Shown in pieces: positions 35,248 through 44,766 of a stretch of 64,000 nucleotides of DNA. The number at the start of each line of letters is the position of its first letter. Positions within the stretch are counted from its first letter, which is position 1. The DNA is from Exiguobacterium chiriqhucha RW-2 (lineage in GTDB: Bacteria; Bacillota; Bacilli; Exiguobacteriales; Exiguobacteriaceae), in assembly GCF_000416965.1 (NCBI RefSeq), contig NZ_ATCL01000020.1, forward strand, positions 558,001 through 622,000. Direction: 5' to 3'. A program made the position numbers and the translations under genes. The notes under the pieces are model-generated. The model ran no database searches and was not told where the DNA came from. It worked only from the letters and a program-made list of their open reading frames with translations.

Positions 35248-37227
35248 ATGAGACGAAAGCACGACCGTACGATTACCATTAAACAAAAACTGATTACGAT
35301 GTCGTTGGTGTTATTATTGATTCCTTCTTTATTGATTGGCTTTGTCGCCTACAATCAGGCGAAACAGAAAATCACCGAACAAATCATGCAATCGGCCCAC
35401 GCGGGAGTGGAGCGGATGAATGATGAGATCACCAACCTGATTGAACCGATTCAACGCGATGTCGCTTTCTTTGCCGGACGGATTGATTCGTCCCTCTACG
35501 AGTCGGGGACGGAGAACCTTGACTTGGAAGAGAAGTTTCTAGAGTATTTGGAGACGCATCCGAACGTGACGAATATTTACTACGCCTCGACTGAAGGCGA
35601 GATGACGATTTATCCGGCGCAAGAGTTACCGGATGATTACGACCCACGGACACGACCGTGGTATGAGGCGGCTGATGCGGCCGGTGGGAACGTCGTCGTG
35701 ACGGACCCATATGTCGATGCAGCCTCGAACAAGATGATGATCACGCTGTCGCAGACAGGGACAGATGGTCGCGGGGTGATTGCGGTGGACGTCGACGTCG
35801 ACGATATCGCAGCCGTCGCGGCGAGCATTCAAATCGGGAAAGAAGGCTACGTGACGATTCTTGATGCGTTGCAACAGTTCGTCACCCATCCGACGATGGC
35901 GGCCGGGGAAAAAGGGGAAGGCGAATGGATTGAACCGCTCTATGCGGAAGACGCGGGCCGATTTGCCTATGAGTTCGAAAATAAAGGCAAACAGATGGAC
36001 TTCATGACGAACGAATTGACGGGATGGAAGATTGCCGGGACGCTTTATGATGAGGAAATCACGGATGAGACGTCTGGAATCTTATGGACGACCGTTGGAG
36101 TAATCGGATTGATGCTCGTCTTGGCAGCGGGATTGCTCTATGTCATCTTACGCTCGATTTTGCGTCCGTTGAACCGTTTGACGGTCGGGGCTGAACGAAT
36201 TCAAGCCGGTGATTTGACCGAAGACATCGTCGTCGAGTCGAATGACGAGGTCGGTCGTGTCGCTGCGAGCTTCAACGAGATGACGCGTTCCTTGCGCGCC
36301 ATCATCCAAAATCTCGATCAATCAATCGGACAAGTCGCCGCCTCGTCACAGGAACTGATGGCGAACTCGGCGCAGAACACAGCTGCCTCGGAACAAATCG
36401 CCGGAGCGGTCCAACAGATGGCCGCCGGAGCGGATGACTCGAAACGTCAACTCGACGATAACGCCGTATCGCTCCAAGCCATCACTGGCGGCATCATGCG
36501 CATCGCGGAAAGCTCGACCGACGTGTCAGAGCTTTCACGGGAGACGGCGCTCGAGGCTGAGAACGGGACGACTGCTGTCACAGAAAACGTTGCCCAGATG
36601 CAAGCAATCGACTCATCGGTCGAGACGTTCGGGAAAGTCATCCACTCGCTCGCGGAACGGTCGAACGAGATCGGCAATATCGTCGACGTCATCAACGGGA
36701 TCGCGACCCAGACGAACTTGCTCGCTTTGAACGCTGCGATTGAAGCGGCGCGGGCCGGTGAGAACGGGAAAGGCTTCGCCGTCGTCGCGAGCGAAGTACG
36801 GAAGCTCGCCGAACAATCGCAACAGTCGACGAAACAGATTTCCGAGTTGATTGACAATATCAAACAAGAGACAGAACGTTCGGTCCAGTTGATGAAAGAA
36901 GTGTCGGCCCATACGAAAGCCGGGCTCGAGACGACGGAAAACACGGCCAAGCGTTTCCGAACGATTATGACTCAGACGCAGGCGATGACGCCGCGCATCG
37001 AGGACGTGACGGCGACGGTCGAAGAGATTGCCGCCAACGTCGAGGAAGTCTCGGCCGCAGCGACGCAAATCGCCCATATCGCCGACGAGAACTCGGTCGC
37101 CTCGAAGCAAGTGGCGGCGACGACCGAGGACCAACTCGGTTCGATGGAAGAGATTGCACAATCCGCGAAGTCACTTGCGGATATGGCGGAAGAGTTGCAG
37201 GAGCTCGTGTCACGCTTCAACGTATAA
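35248..37227 (+). CDS. Methyl-accepting chemotaxis protein with Cache sensor
   Basis: This 659-residue membrane receptor passes an outside signal to CheA. A first membrane span is at about 13-35 and a second at about 278-301. Between them lies an extracellular double-Cache domain ([35 protein letters not shown] is its DPRxRPWY signature). A HAMP domain (302-354) and a long coiled-coil signalling domain follow, with the hairpin tip [32 protein letters not shown] near 470-500. The ligand is unknown, although this Cache motif often senses amino acids or organic acids. GGGAGATG precedes the ATG. It is monocistronic. Confidence 0.93.
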   Translation: MRRKHDRTITIKQKLITMSLVLLLIPSLLIGFVAYNQAKQKITEQIMQSAHAGVERMNDEITNLIEPIQRDVAFFAGRIDSSLYESGTENLDLEEKFLEYLETHPNVTNIYYASTEGEMTIYPAQELPDDYDPRTRPWYEAADAAGGNVVVTDPYVDAASNKMMITLSQTGTDGRGVIAVDVDVDDIAAVAASIQIGKEGYVTILDALQQFVTHPTMAAGEKGEGEWIEPLYAEDAGRFAYEFENKGKQMDFMTNELTGWKIAGTLYDEEITDETSGILWTTVGVIGLMLVLAAGLLYVILRSILRPLNRLTVGAERIQAGDLTEDIVVESNDEVGRVAASFNEMTRSLRAIIQNLDQSIGQVAASSQELMANSAQNTAASEQIAGAVQQMAAGADDSKRQLDDNAVSLQAITGGIMRIAESSTDVSELSRETALEAENGTTAVTENVAQMQAIDSSVETFGKVIHSLAERSNEIGNIVDVINGIATQTNLLALNAAIEAARAGENGKGFAVVASEVRKLAEQSQQSTKQISELIDNIKQETERSVQLMKEVSAHTKAGLETTENTAKRFRTIMTQTQAMTPRIEDVTATVEEIAANVEEVSAAATQIAHIADENSVASKQVAATTEDQLGSMEEIAQSAKSLADMAEELQELVSRFNV

Positions 37228-37233
37228 AAAAGT

Positions 37234-37279
37234 AAAAGGGATGACGATCTGTTCGAGGCAGATGATCATCCCTTTTTTG
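37234..37279 (+). terminator. Terminator after the chemoreceptor gene
   Basis: AAAAGGGATGA and TCATCCCTTTT with an inner ATCTG/CAGAT stem, followed by T. Confidence 0.88.
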
Positions 37280-37383
37280 TTTATTACAAGTATGCTTCAC
37301 TGACTGATGACCGAATGAATGCCCTGGCATCATCTACCTCAAGTTTGTAAAGGCAAGCCAACTTGACGGAATCGTCTGTCCAC

Positions 37384-37413
37384 AAAAAAAGGATGCATGG
37401 ACGCATCCTTTTT
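37384..37413 (-). terminator. Terminator of the PAS-GGDEF gene
   Basis: AAAAAGGATGC and GCATCCTTTTT close a six-base loop. The flanking A-run gives the U-run on the minus strand. Confidence 0.88.
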
Positions 37414-37418
37414 CAACA

Positions 37419-38324
37419 CTATCGTTTGCTCGATACTTGGTTCCGGCCGCGGTTCTTGGCGACATAAAGCGCCTCGTCCGCGTCTTGAAGCGCCTGTTCG
37501 ACCGTCTTTCCGCCTTCGAGCGAACTGACGCCGAACGAGCACGTGACGCGCGGGACGGGACCGAACGGCTCGGCGTTAATCTTCTGCCGGAGCTTATCCG
37601 CGAGCTGGACGCCATCGGCGAGTGTCGACTGGGGGGCGACGATTAAAAACTCCTCTCCGCCCCAGCGTCCAATCGAGTCCGACTTGCGGATGTTGCGCCT
37701 GAGCAGTTGAGCGATCGATCGCAAGACGAGGTCACCGGTCGGGTGGCCGAACGTGTCGTTGACGAGTTTGAAATAGTCGATATCGAGCATGATGACAGCG
37801 GCGGGTGCCCGCTTATCGACGGTCTCCTGAGCCGTCGTCGAAAGAACATCCCCGACTTTCTTCCGGTTGTATAGTTCAGTTAGCGGATCGAGCGACGACA
37901 AGTGTTCCATCCGCTCTTCATAGCGACGTTGTTCCGTCGCGTCTTCTAAAATACCGACACCGCCGTCGAGTTTTCCATCTGCTGAAAAACTCGGGGACAT
38001 CGTCGTCCGGATGAAGCGAGCCTGCTTCTCTGGAGCTTTATACCAGCCAGCCATGCGAATTGTCTCCCCGTTTAAGACGTTCCGGATGGCGCCCAAGAAG
38101 TCGAACGAGGAAGAGCTACATCGCTCGAATATTAGATTCGAGGTTGGAAGTATCCCAAGTAAATGGACAAATGATTCATTGTAGCTCACGATTTGGCCGT
38201 GCCGATCGAAGGCGAACAGGCCGATTGGAAGCTGGTCCCATGAGGAAGGATCGGGTTTCGTGGTGTGCGTGTCATGATGAGTCCGTTCTTGATCAGCCAT
38301 TGTATGACATATGCGTGAACGCAT
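37419..38324 (-). CDS. PAS-GGDEF diguanylate cyclase
   Basis: This 301-residue cytosolic cyclase makes c-di-GMP under control of a PAS sensor. The PAS domain covers about 28-135 (LPIGLFAFDRHGQIVSYNESF to the DATEQRRYEERM linker). The GGDEF domain follows at about 142-300, with LDPLTELYNRKK, MLDIDYFKLVNDTFGH and the active-site GGEEF. RKSD lies exactly five residues before GGEEF, so the inhibitory site is present. AAAGGAGG stands four bases before the ATG at 38324. The start codon lies in a short inverted repeat (38310-38325) that could fold in the mRNA. Confidence 0.9.
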   Translation of the reverse strand: MRSRICHTMADQERTHHDTHTTKPDPSSWDQLPIGLFAFDRHGQIVSYNESFVHLLGILPTSNLIFERCSSSSFDFLGAIRNVLNGETIRMAGWYKAPEKQARFIRTTMSPSFSADGKLDGGVGILEDATEQRRYEERMEHLSSLDPLTELYNRKKVGDVLSTTAQETVDKRAPAAVIMLDIDYFKLVNDTFGHPTGDLVLRSIAQLLRRNIRKSDSIGRWGGEEFLIVAPQSTLADGVQLADKLRQKINAEPFGPVPRVTCSFGVSSLEGGKTVEQALQDADEALYVAKNRGRNQVSSKR

Positions 38325-38325
38325 A
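38310..38325 (-). promoter_or_regulatory. Stem-loop covering the GGDEF start codon
   Basis: TATGCGT and ACGCATA face each other around two bases; as RNA a six-pair stem with a UUCA loop forms. The AUG is in one arm, so folding could lower translation. Confidence 0.35.
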
Positions 38326-38484
38326 CTTCCTCCTTTCCTAACCGTAGCGGTAGTGTAGGACGTTCGTACTGATACTTTATACCCTAAATTGGGAAAGAAC
38401 TAGCGATTATTCTTTTAAAAGCTAACAAAATTTAGAATATGACGAGAAACCGTCACAGCTTGTTGTGAGGTAATCTTTCCCCAT

Positions 38485-38535
38485 CGCCACATCAAAATCG
38501 CCCCATCATGTCGATGGCTAATCCGACATAACAGG
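38485..38535 (-). terminator. Possible terminator of cls
   Basis: On the minus strand AGTCGCCC/GGGCGATT with inner ATGTCGG/CGACAT arms is followed only by TTTTGATG. The T-run is poor, so it is a weak call. Confidence 0.35.
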
Positions 38536-38555
38536 GCGACTACAATAAATGGAGG

Positions 38556-40013
38556 TTATAAGATCGGACTGAGCAATCGTGACACGCCTTCGCGCATTCG
38601 GACGGTCCATTTCCGGGCTGAATAATCGTCAATCGTGTACTTCCGGCTGACGGCGACGTCTGACTCGAACAACGAGGCGAGTTCGAGCGCGACTCGCTCG
38701 TCATAGATGACGGCGTTCACTTCAAAGTTCAACCGGAAGCTGCGGGCATCTAAGTTCGTCGTCCCGACGGTTGAAATCTCATCATCGACGACGAGCGTCT
38801 TGGCGTGCAGGAAACCTTCCCCGTACATATAGACGTTCGCCCCATAGTCGAGCAGTTCGCCGAGAAACGAGAGTGACGCCCACATGACGAACGGATGGTC
38901 GGGCTTGCCGGGAATCATGATGTCCATCTTGACACCGGACAGGAGCGCCATCTTACAGGCGTCCATGAAACTCGTATCCGGGATGAAGTAAGGCGTCTGA
39001 ATGATGACGCGCTCCTTCGCCGACATAATCATTTTAATCATCATGTTTTTCAAATGTTCCGTGTCTGAGTTCGGACCGCTCGTCACGATCTGCATCGGCG
39101 ACATATCCTTGATGTCATGGCGGGCGAAACAGAACGAGTTCTCCGGGTCATGATGTTTGCTGCCGGAATAGTTCCAATCGAGAATGAACCGGTGTTGCAA
39201 ATGGTAGACGACGTCTCCCTCGACTCGAAGGTGCGTATCACGCCAGTAGCCAAACTTCTCGACGAGACCGAGGTATTCGGTCCCGACGTTGAAGCCGCCG
39301 ACGTAGCCGATTTTGCCGTCGATGATGACGACTTTCCGGTGGTTCCGGTTGTTCAATTTAAAGTTGATGAGGCCGAGTGTCGGCGGGAAGAAGACACGGA
39401 CCTCGCCGTTATTGGCAATCAATTCTTTGAAGTCGGAGTTGCGGAGGCTGCGCGAGCCGACCGCGTCATAGAGGAGACGCACTTTGACACCCGCCTTGGC
39501 ACGCTCGATCAGTTCGTGGATGAGCGCCTTCCCGAGCGCGTCCCGTTGAATGATATAGTACTGAATGTTGATTTCCGTCTCGGCGCTCCGAATATCGTCC
39601 ATGAGCGCTTTGAATTTCTGTTCTCCGTCATGCATGATGGCGGATTTGTTGTGGACGCTAATGAGTGACTTTGACGAGCGCAAATTCATCTCGAGCAATT
39701 GCTCGTACTTCTCGAACACAGGTTGAGCCAAAGCGGTCTCTTTCCGGCGAATCTGCTCGATTTGACTGTCGACTTGCAGGGCGTGGAACGAGCGCTCTTC
39801 GACGCTTAAGTTAAAGAAGTTGTCCTTCTTCAACTGCCGCCCGAGAAACATGTAGACGATGAAACCAAGGATTGGCAAGAAGAACAAGACGAGCAGCCAT
39901 GCCCACGTCGCCCCGACATCACGGCGCTCCGCGAAAATGACGGCTAAAGCGAACAATAAATTCAACCCGAGGACGATATACAGTCCCCAACTAATAATGA
40001 CCGACCAATCCAA
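38556..40013 (-). CDS. cls: Cardiolipin synthase
   Basis: It joins two phosphatidylglycerols into cardiolipin and glycerol at the cytoplasmic membrane. About 485 residues, the usual ClsA length. Two membrane spans cover about 5-65, then two phospholipase D motifs follow: HRK...D (H225, K227, D232) and HAK...D (H403, K405, D410), numbered from the TTG start. A GTG at 40022 is nearer the ribosome site, but TTTAGGGAG ends at 40022 and leaves eight bases to the TTG at 40013, so that start is preferred. The GTG would add three residues. Confidence 0.94.
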   Translation of the reverse strand: MDWSVIISWGLYIVLGLNLLFALAVIFAERRDVGATWAWLLVLFFLPILGFIVYMFLGRQLKKDNFFNLSVEERSFHALQVDSQIEQIRRKETALAQPVFEKYEQLLEMNLRSSKSLISVHNKSAIMHDGEQKFKALMDDIRSAETEINIQYYIIQRDALGKALIHELIERAKAGVKVRLLYDAVGSRSLRNSDFKELIANNGEVRVFFPPTLGLINFKLNNRNHRKVVIIDGKIGYVGGFNVGTEYLGLVEKFGYWRDTHLRVEGDVVYHLQHRFILDWNYSGSKHHDPENSFCFARHDIKDMSPMQIVTSGPNSDTEHLKNMMIKMIMSAKERVIIQTPYFIPDTSFMDACKMALLSGVKMDIMIPGKPDHPFVMWASLSFLGELLDYGANVYMYGEGFLHAKTLVVDDEISTVGTTNLDARSFRLNFEVNAVIYDERVALELASLFESDVAVSRKYTIDDYSARKWTVRMREGVSRLLSPIL

Positions 40014-40108
40014 GCGACCCACTCCCTAAACGACAATTTCAGTGCATAGATTAATAATACCTCATTCAAGGGAATAGTAAGCTATCGAAACATAAGGAGG
40101 AGACAAAG

Positions 40109-40534
40109 ATGCATTTACAAGTGAATTGGAAACAAGGGATGGCGTTCCAGACGACGACGCCGTCGGGACATGACGTGACGCTAGACGCCGGGGAGGACGT
40201 CGGTGGTCTCAACACCGGTCCACGACCGACCGAGATGCTGTTGCAGGCAACAGCGGCCTGTACAGGCATCGATATCGTTTCGATTCTGCATAAGATGCGC
40301 TTGCCGCTCGAGCGGTTCGAGATGAAAATCGACGGCGTCCGGGCGACGGAACATCCGAAGAAGTTCACGGCGATTCATATCTTGTACGTCCTCGACGGGG
40401 ATATGCCGGAAGAACGGGTCCGTCGTGCCATCGAGTTGTCGGTCGACCGCTATTGTTCCGTGTCGCACAGTCTGAACGCGACGATGACGTACAGTTATCA
40501 GTTGAACGGCGGCGAGGTCGTCCCGTTCACGTGA
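40109..40534 (+). CDS. OsmC/Ohr family peroxide-detoxifying protein
   Basis: This 141-residue protein belongs to the OsmC family, dimeric thiol peroxidases that reduce organic hydroperoxides with two cysteines. C51 (TAACTGID) and C116 (DRYCSVSH) are in the two expected positions. This branch lacks the first arginine-rich motif of Ohr, so it is an OsmC-like (YhfA-type) protein. AAGGAGG precedes the ATG. The following GNAT gene is 80 bases downstream and no terminator separates them. Confidence 0.88.
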   Translation: MHLQVNWKQGMAFQTTTPSGHDVTLDAGEDVGGLNTGPRPTEMLLQATAACTGIDIVSILHKMRLPLERFEMKIDGVRATEHPKKFTAIHILYVLDGDMPEERVRRAIELSVDRYCSVSHSLNATMTYSYQLNGGEVVPFT

Positions 40535-40576
40535 CGTGAGCAAGATGGTTGAAAAGAGTCGAAACGGTCCGTTATA

Positions 40577-40603
40577 TTTGTATTTCAAATACTGCAATAC
40601 AAA
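40577..40603. repeat. Nested inverted repeat before the GNAT gene
   Basis: TTTGTATT (40577-40584) mirrors AATACAAA (40596-40603), and the inner GTATTT-C-AAATAC (40580-40592) is another inverted pair. It could be an operator or a small mRNA hairpin upstream of the ribosome site. Confidence 0.35.
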
Positions 40604-40614
40604 GGGAGGACGTT

Positions 40615-41103
40615 ATGATTCGACTCGCGACGAAACGCGATGCCAAGCACATCGCGGACCTAATCGAACAACGAGCCGTAGCGCTAAAACAACAAGGTAG
40701 CGATCAATGGACGGAATATTTGGAGCAAGACCTCATGGATCGGGTGCAGACGGACATCTCCTCGGGACACGTCTACGTGTACGAGCAAGACGAATCGGTA
40801 TTGGCCTCGATTGCCTTACTTCCGGCAGATGACTGGGACCACAATTTATGGGAAGATGGCGAACGCGGTCAATACATCCATCGGATTGTCGTCAGCGAAC
40901 GATTGAAAGGCAGAGGCATCGGTCAGCAACTGATGGAGCACGTCTTGCGTGAGGCCGACACACATGAACCGATTCGGCTCGACTGTGTGGCTGACAATGC
41001 GTTCTTGAATAGTTATTATCCACGGTTTGGCTTCGTCTTCGTGGACTCACGGGACGGATACAACACGTTTGAATACAATATGGATGAGAGTGTCAGTGCG
41101 TAA
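40615..41103 (+). CDS. GNAT family N-acetyltransferase
   Basis: The 162-residue protein carries the acetyl-CoA loop RLKGRGIGQQLMEHVL at about 97-112, IHRIVVSERL before it and the C-terminal NSYYPRFGF segment of GNAT enzymes. The acceptor is not known. A longer frame starts at 40549; GGGAGGA before the ATG at 40615 supports the shorter form. A strong terminator follows at once. It probably shares the transcript of the OsmC gene unless the inverted repeat at 40577 marks a promoter. Confidence 0.85.
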   Translation: MIRLATKRDAKHIADLIEQRAVALKQQGSDQWTEYLEQDLMDRVQTDISSGHVYVYEQDESVLASIALLPADDWDHNLWEDGERGQYIHRIVVSERLKGRGIGQQLMEHVLREADTHEPIRLDCVADNAFLNSYYPRFGFVFVDSRDGYNTFEYNMDESVSA

Positions 41104-41128
41104 GGGGTCGACCAACCCCTTTTTTTGA
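41102..41128 (+). terminator. Terminator after the GNAT gene
   Basis: AAGGGGT and ACCCCTT close a short loop, followed by T. Confidence 0.8.
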
Positions 41129-41162
41129 TATACTGAGAAGCGAATTGATGGGAGGAAACAAG

Positions 41163-42161
41163 ATGATCAACACAATACTTGTCGGTTTCGGTTTTTCCGC
41201 GACGACATTCCATTTACCATTTTTACAGGAGCTTGATGACTTCCATATTGCCGGTGTCGTCTCATCACGCCCAGAAGACGTACGAGCCGTCCTCGGCGAC
41301 GTCACGCTGTATGCGACGCTAGATGAGGCACTTGCGACAGAGGCCTCGTTGTTCGTCATCACGACGCCATCCCATTTACATAAAGACATGGTCGAACGGT
41401 GCCTGACAGCGGGGAAAGACGTGCTCGTCGAGAAGCCGGCGTTCGTGACGACAGAGGAAGGGGAGACGTTGATCGCGCTCGAACAGGCAAGTGAGGGAAT
41501 CGTCAACGTCTTCCATAATCGGCGGACGGACGGAGACTTCTTGACGGTCAAACGATTGCTCGAAGACCAACGCCTCGGCGATTGGAAAGTGCTCGAGTCC
41601 CGTTTCGACCGATTCCGTCCGACTGTCCGTGACCGCTGGCGTGAGAATGCGGGACCTGGGGCCGGGATTTTATTTGACCTCGGCAGCCATCTGATTGACC
41701 AAGCGCTCGTCCTGTTCGGGGCGCCGGATAAGGTATCGGCCGATGTCATGATTCAACGTGACGGGGGCCAGTCCGATGATGGGTTCCATGTGACGTTGCA
41801 TTATGGAGAGAAGCGGGTCTATCTTCGCTCGAACCCGTTCATCGCCATCGAGGCACCGCGGTTCGAAGTGCACGGGACGGAAGGCAGCTTCCTCAAATTC
41901 GGGCTCGATCCACAGGAGGCGTGTCTCCGGAACGGAGAAGTCAGATGCCCCGACCGTGAGACCGGAGCGGTCGTCACGGATTCGGAAACGACGATTGACA
42001 TCGAACCGGGCGGCTATGTGACATTCTATCAAGCGCTCGCGGATAGCTATACGACACGACGTCCGCTCGTCCCACTTGAGGACGCGCTTTTGACGACACG
42101 TGTCATCGAGACGGCCCGTGAGTCGTCCCGTTCCCAACGTGTCCTCGACTTCAACTCATAA
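41163..42161 (+). CDS. Gfo/Idh/MocA family oxidoreductase
   Basis: This is a 332-residue NAD(P)-dependent sugar or polyol dehydrogenase relative (E. coli YdgJ type). The Rossmann fold starts with INTILVGFGFSATTFHLPFL, and the catalytic EKP motif is in VLVEKPAFVT at about 91-100. The C-terminal half is the usual beta-sheet domain. The start at 41163 is chosen because GGGAGG is seven bases upstream; an in-frame ATG at 41145 is before the ribosome site. The substrate cannot be told. It is a single-gene unit. Confidence 0.87.
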   Translation: MINTILVGFGFSATTFHLPFLQELDDFHIAGVVSSRPEDVRAVLGDVTLYATLDEALATEASLFVITTPSHLHKDMVERCLTAGKDVLVEKPAFVTTEEGETLIALEQASEGIVNVFHNRRTDGDFLTVKRLLEDQRLGDWKVLESRFDRFRPTVRDRWRENAGPGAGILFDLGSHLIDQALVLFGAPDKVSADVMIQRDGGQSDDGFHVTLHYGEKRVYLRSNPFIAIEAPRFEVHGTEGSFLKFGLDPQEACLRNGEVRCPDRETGAVVTDSETTIDIEPGGYVTFYQALADSYTTRRPLVPLEDALLTTRVIETARESSRSQRVLDFNS

Positions 42162-42168
42162 TTTTGTA

Positions 42169-42204
42169 GGACGACCTGCCGTGTTCGGCACGGTCGTCTT
42201 TTTC
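42169..42204 (+). terminator. Terminator after the Gfo/Idh gene
   Basis: GACGACC-T-GCCG and CGGC-AC-GGTCGTC close a TGTT loop, followed by five T. Confidence 0.82.
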
Positions 42205-42391
42205 CATAATTCAAAAGAAATCATGATGATTTTATTGTGAATGAACAAACTCGCTTCATGTTTGTTAACAACAAAAAGCTATCCGTCTCTTTCAAATAGT
42301 CAGCGGTGAATGGGAACAGGACATAGGAAACGACTTCAGACTGTCCTGTCACGCTTCGAACCAATGACGAATATTAGGAAGAGGGGAACGG

Positions 42392-43438
42392 ATGATGTTC
42401 AATCAAATCGTGAAACACCGTTGGGAGTGGGAGAACTGGTTGCGGGAGGTCAACTGTGATTCGTATGACCATTACGACTACGTGTTGGCCAACTGTGAAC
42501 CCGGCGAGCAGCCTGAGTTGTATATCGCGGCCAAAGATGACGGGATCTTACTCTACCCGTACATCCGTCGTCCGATCGCGCATCGCCACGACGACCTCGT
42601 GACGGCGTACGGTTATGGCGGCCCGTTCCGTGAAGGCAACTTCACGAACGAGGACGTCAAGGAGGCACGCCGACTTTTTCTGCAACGCCCTGAAAATCAA
42701 GCGACCGTCACCGAGACGATTCGTTATCATCCATGTCGCGTCGATCCGGACTTGATGCAAGTATTCGGGCAAGCCGTCCCGATTCGGCAGACGGTCCACG
42801 TCCGACTTGATGATTCGTTCGAACAGCTTGAGCAACGTTTCAGCAAGATGACGAAACGGAACGTGAAGCGAGCTGTACGTGAACAGGTGACGGTCGCTCG
42901 TGGGCAGTCGAATGAACTGTGTGAGTTCATTCGACTGTATCGGGCCACGATGGACCGGCGTGCTGCGAACGACATCTATTACTTCCCGGACCGATACTTC
43001 GAGGACCTATGGAACAGCGATAAGTGTGAGACGGAATTATTGTTTGCCGTCCATGAAGGCGTCATCGTGGCGGGCGTGTTCATGTTGTTCGGGGACGACG
43101 GGGCCCACTATCATCTTGGAGGCTCGGATGCGAACTATTTGGCGCTCCGGCCAAACCACTTCTTGTTCCGTGAAATGATTCGTCGCGCGGTCGAGAAGGA
43201 GAAGGCGTACGTTCATCTCGGTGGCGGTGCGACCGGGGAAGATGCGCTCTTTGATTTCAAGCAGAGTTTCTCGGGTGACGAGCCGCTCACGTATTACATC
43301 GGTCAAGCTGTGCTCGACGAAGTGGTCTATCATCGGTTGAATCAAGATCATCTGCTCCGCCACGGGCCATCTGATTTCTTTCCGCTCTATCGGACACCGG
43401 TCGCAGAGACGGTCGCCGAAGTGCAAGCGGAACGATAA
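42392..43438 (+). CDS. FemAB/GNAT-fold aminoacyl- or acetyltransferase-like protein
   Basis: This 348-residue protein has the GNAT-like C-terminal half seen in Acetyltransferase_6 and FemAB-type peptidoglycan bridge enzymes (VHEGVIVAGVFMLFGDDGAHYHLGGSDANYLALRPNHFL at about 225-263). The FSKMTKRNVKRAVREQ helix is similar to the FemX tail region. It may modify cell wall precursors or another amine, but no acceptor can be read from sequence. The start could be 42392 or 42395; GAGGGG stands five bases before the first. A perfect bidirectional terminator lies right after the stop. Confidence 0.72.
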   Translation: MMFNQIVKHRWEWENWLREVNCDSYDHYDYVLANCEPGEQPELYIAAKDDGILLYPYIRRPIAHRHDDLVTAYGYGGPFREGNFTNEDVKEARRLFLQRPENQATVTETIRYHPCRVDPDLMQVFGQAVPIRQTVHVRLDDSFEQLEQRFSKMTKRNVKRAVREQVTVARGQSNELCEFIRLYRATMDRRAANDIYYFPDRYFEDLWNSDKCETELLFAVHEGVIVAGVFMLFGDDGAHYHLGGSDANYLALRPNHFLFREMIRRAVEKEKAYVHLGGGATGEDALFDFKQSFSGDEPLTYYIGQAVLDEVVYHRLNQDHLLRHGPSDFFPLYRTPVAETVAEVQAER

Positions 43439-43440
43439 CA

Positions 43441-43478
43441 AAAAGGTTCTCACTCGAGATGGAGTGAGAACCTTTTGT
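43441..43478. terminator. Bidirectional terminator between FemAB-like gene and PTS IIC
   Basis: AAAAGGTTCTCACTC pairs exactly with GAGTGAGAACCTTTT over a six-base loop. Confidence 0.92.
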
Positions 43479-43479
43479 A

Positions 43480-44514
43480 TTAAGCAGCCTCTTCGTCGGA
43501 AGCGGCCATTTTTTCGGTTTGGCGTGTGATTGGGAAATTACTGAACAGTTTACTGCCGACAAGTCCGGCCACGATTCCGACGCCGAACAAGATGAGCGCC
43601 GTCACGGTCACGGTCTGCCAATCATTGAAGCCGTACATGACGAGCAATCCCGGAATCCCGGCAGCAGAACCTGGGGCATCGTTCACCATGCCGGTCATGG
43701 CGACGATAAGTCCGGCAATCGCACCGCCGACAAAGTTGACGCTGTAGATCGGAATCGGGTTCGCCGAGATGAGGTCGGCTTGCGTGAGCGGTTCGATCGC
43801 GACCGATAGTTGGTCTTTCTTCGTCCCGATGTTCAACCGCTTGAACAGCAAGAAGTTCATCGAGATGGACGCCGTCAACGCGAGGGCGGCGATGGCCATC
43901 GGCACACCCGTCAAACCGAGCATCGCTGTGAGTGCCATCGAGCTGAGTGGCGATGTCGAGACGACCGTGACGATGCCACCAAGGACAAGTCCCATCACGA
44001 CCGGATTTTGCGTCGCGGCAAGTTCGATGACCGCACCGATTTGTGTCAGCGTGTTCGTGACGAGCGGATCGACGCCAGTCGCCACGAGGCGGGCGAGCGG
44101 AGCCATGATGATGACGTAGAAGATCATGTCGACACCGGCCGGCAAGTGCCGGTCCAATTTTCGACCTACGAGCGCGAGGATATAGCCGGCGAAAAAGCCG
44201 GGAAGAATTCCGAAGCCCGCGACCGAAAGTCCGAGCATGAGCGCGTAGACCGGATTGATACCGAGGGCAATCGATACGAGCGCGGCTGCGGCCGGACCTG
44301 ATAATGAACCGGCTGCTTGTCCGACTTCTTCATATAAAGGAAGCGGGAGCAGACCGCCGATGGCGTAGGCGTTGAACGCCTCGACCAAGAAACTGGCGAT
44401 GGCGGCGCCGGCAAGGGCGCCCATCGCTTTCATCCCAAACGGGGCTTTGTAGCTGAATAATGTGAATAAGGCAAGAATCAACAGTAAAAGTGCGATACCT
44501 TGAATAATGACCAT
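43480..44514 (-). CDS. Orphan PTS IIC-type membrane protein
   Basis: The 344-residue protein has about nine hydrophobic segments and the PTS_EIIC_2 style of Gly/Pro-rich loops (NDAPGSAAGIPGLLVMYGFNDW, STSPLSSMALTAMLGLTG). No IIA or IIB domain is fused and none is encoded nearby, so its phosphotransfer partner or even its PTS role is uncertain; some homologues act as non-PTS transporters. GAAAGAGG precedes the ATG. It is convergent with the FemAB-like gene. Confidence 0.75.
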   Translation of the reverse strand: MVIIQGIALLLLILALFTLFSYKAPFGMKAMGALAGAAIASFLVEAFNAYAIGGLLPLPLYEEVGQAAGSLSGPAAAALVSIALGINPVYALMLGLSVAGFGILPGFFAGYILALVGRKLDRHLPAGVDMIFYVIIMAPLARLVATGVDPLVTNTLTQIGAVIELAATQNPVVMGLVLGGIVTVVSTSPLSSMALTAMLGLTGVPMAIAALALTASISMNFLLFKRLNIGTKKDQLSVAIEPLTQADLISANPIPIYSVNFVGGAIAGLIVAMTGMVNDAPGSAAGIPGLLVMYGFNDWQTVTVTALILFGVGIVAGLVGSKLFSNFPITRQTEKMAASDEEAA

Positions 44515-44766
44515 ATGGTGTACCTCTTTCTCTCTGTTCTATATTTCCTCTATAGTTAACCATTCGAACGGTTCTGTAAAGCCATTTCATCCAACTGACA
44601 AGACTTTTTTTTGGTGGTAGCGTTTCCATCTTCGGAATTGGATAATTGTGAACAAGATCTGCTGTGAAATTTGGGAAAAAACAAGCTCATATGTGTCAGT
44701 CCGGTCCGGAGTGGGAACAGAAAGGGGAAAGACTTTTGATATAGGAATGACCAAGGAGGAGTAGAG

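Noticed and set aside
42162-42391. Inverted ACAGGAC/GTCCTGT words in the gap before the FemAB-like gene
   Set aside because: The arms are short and far apart with no promoter in place, and chance occurrence is likely.
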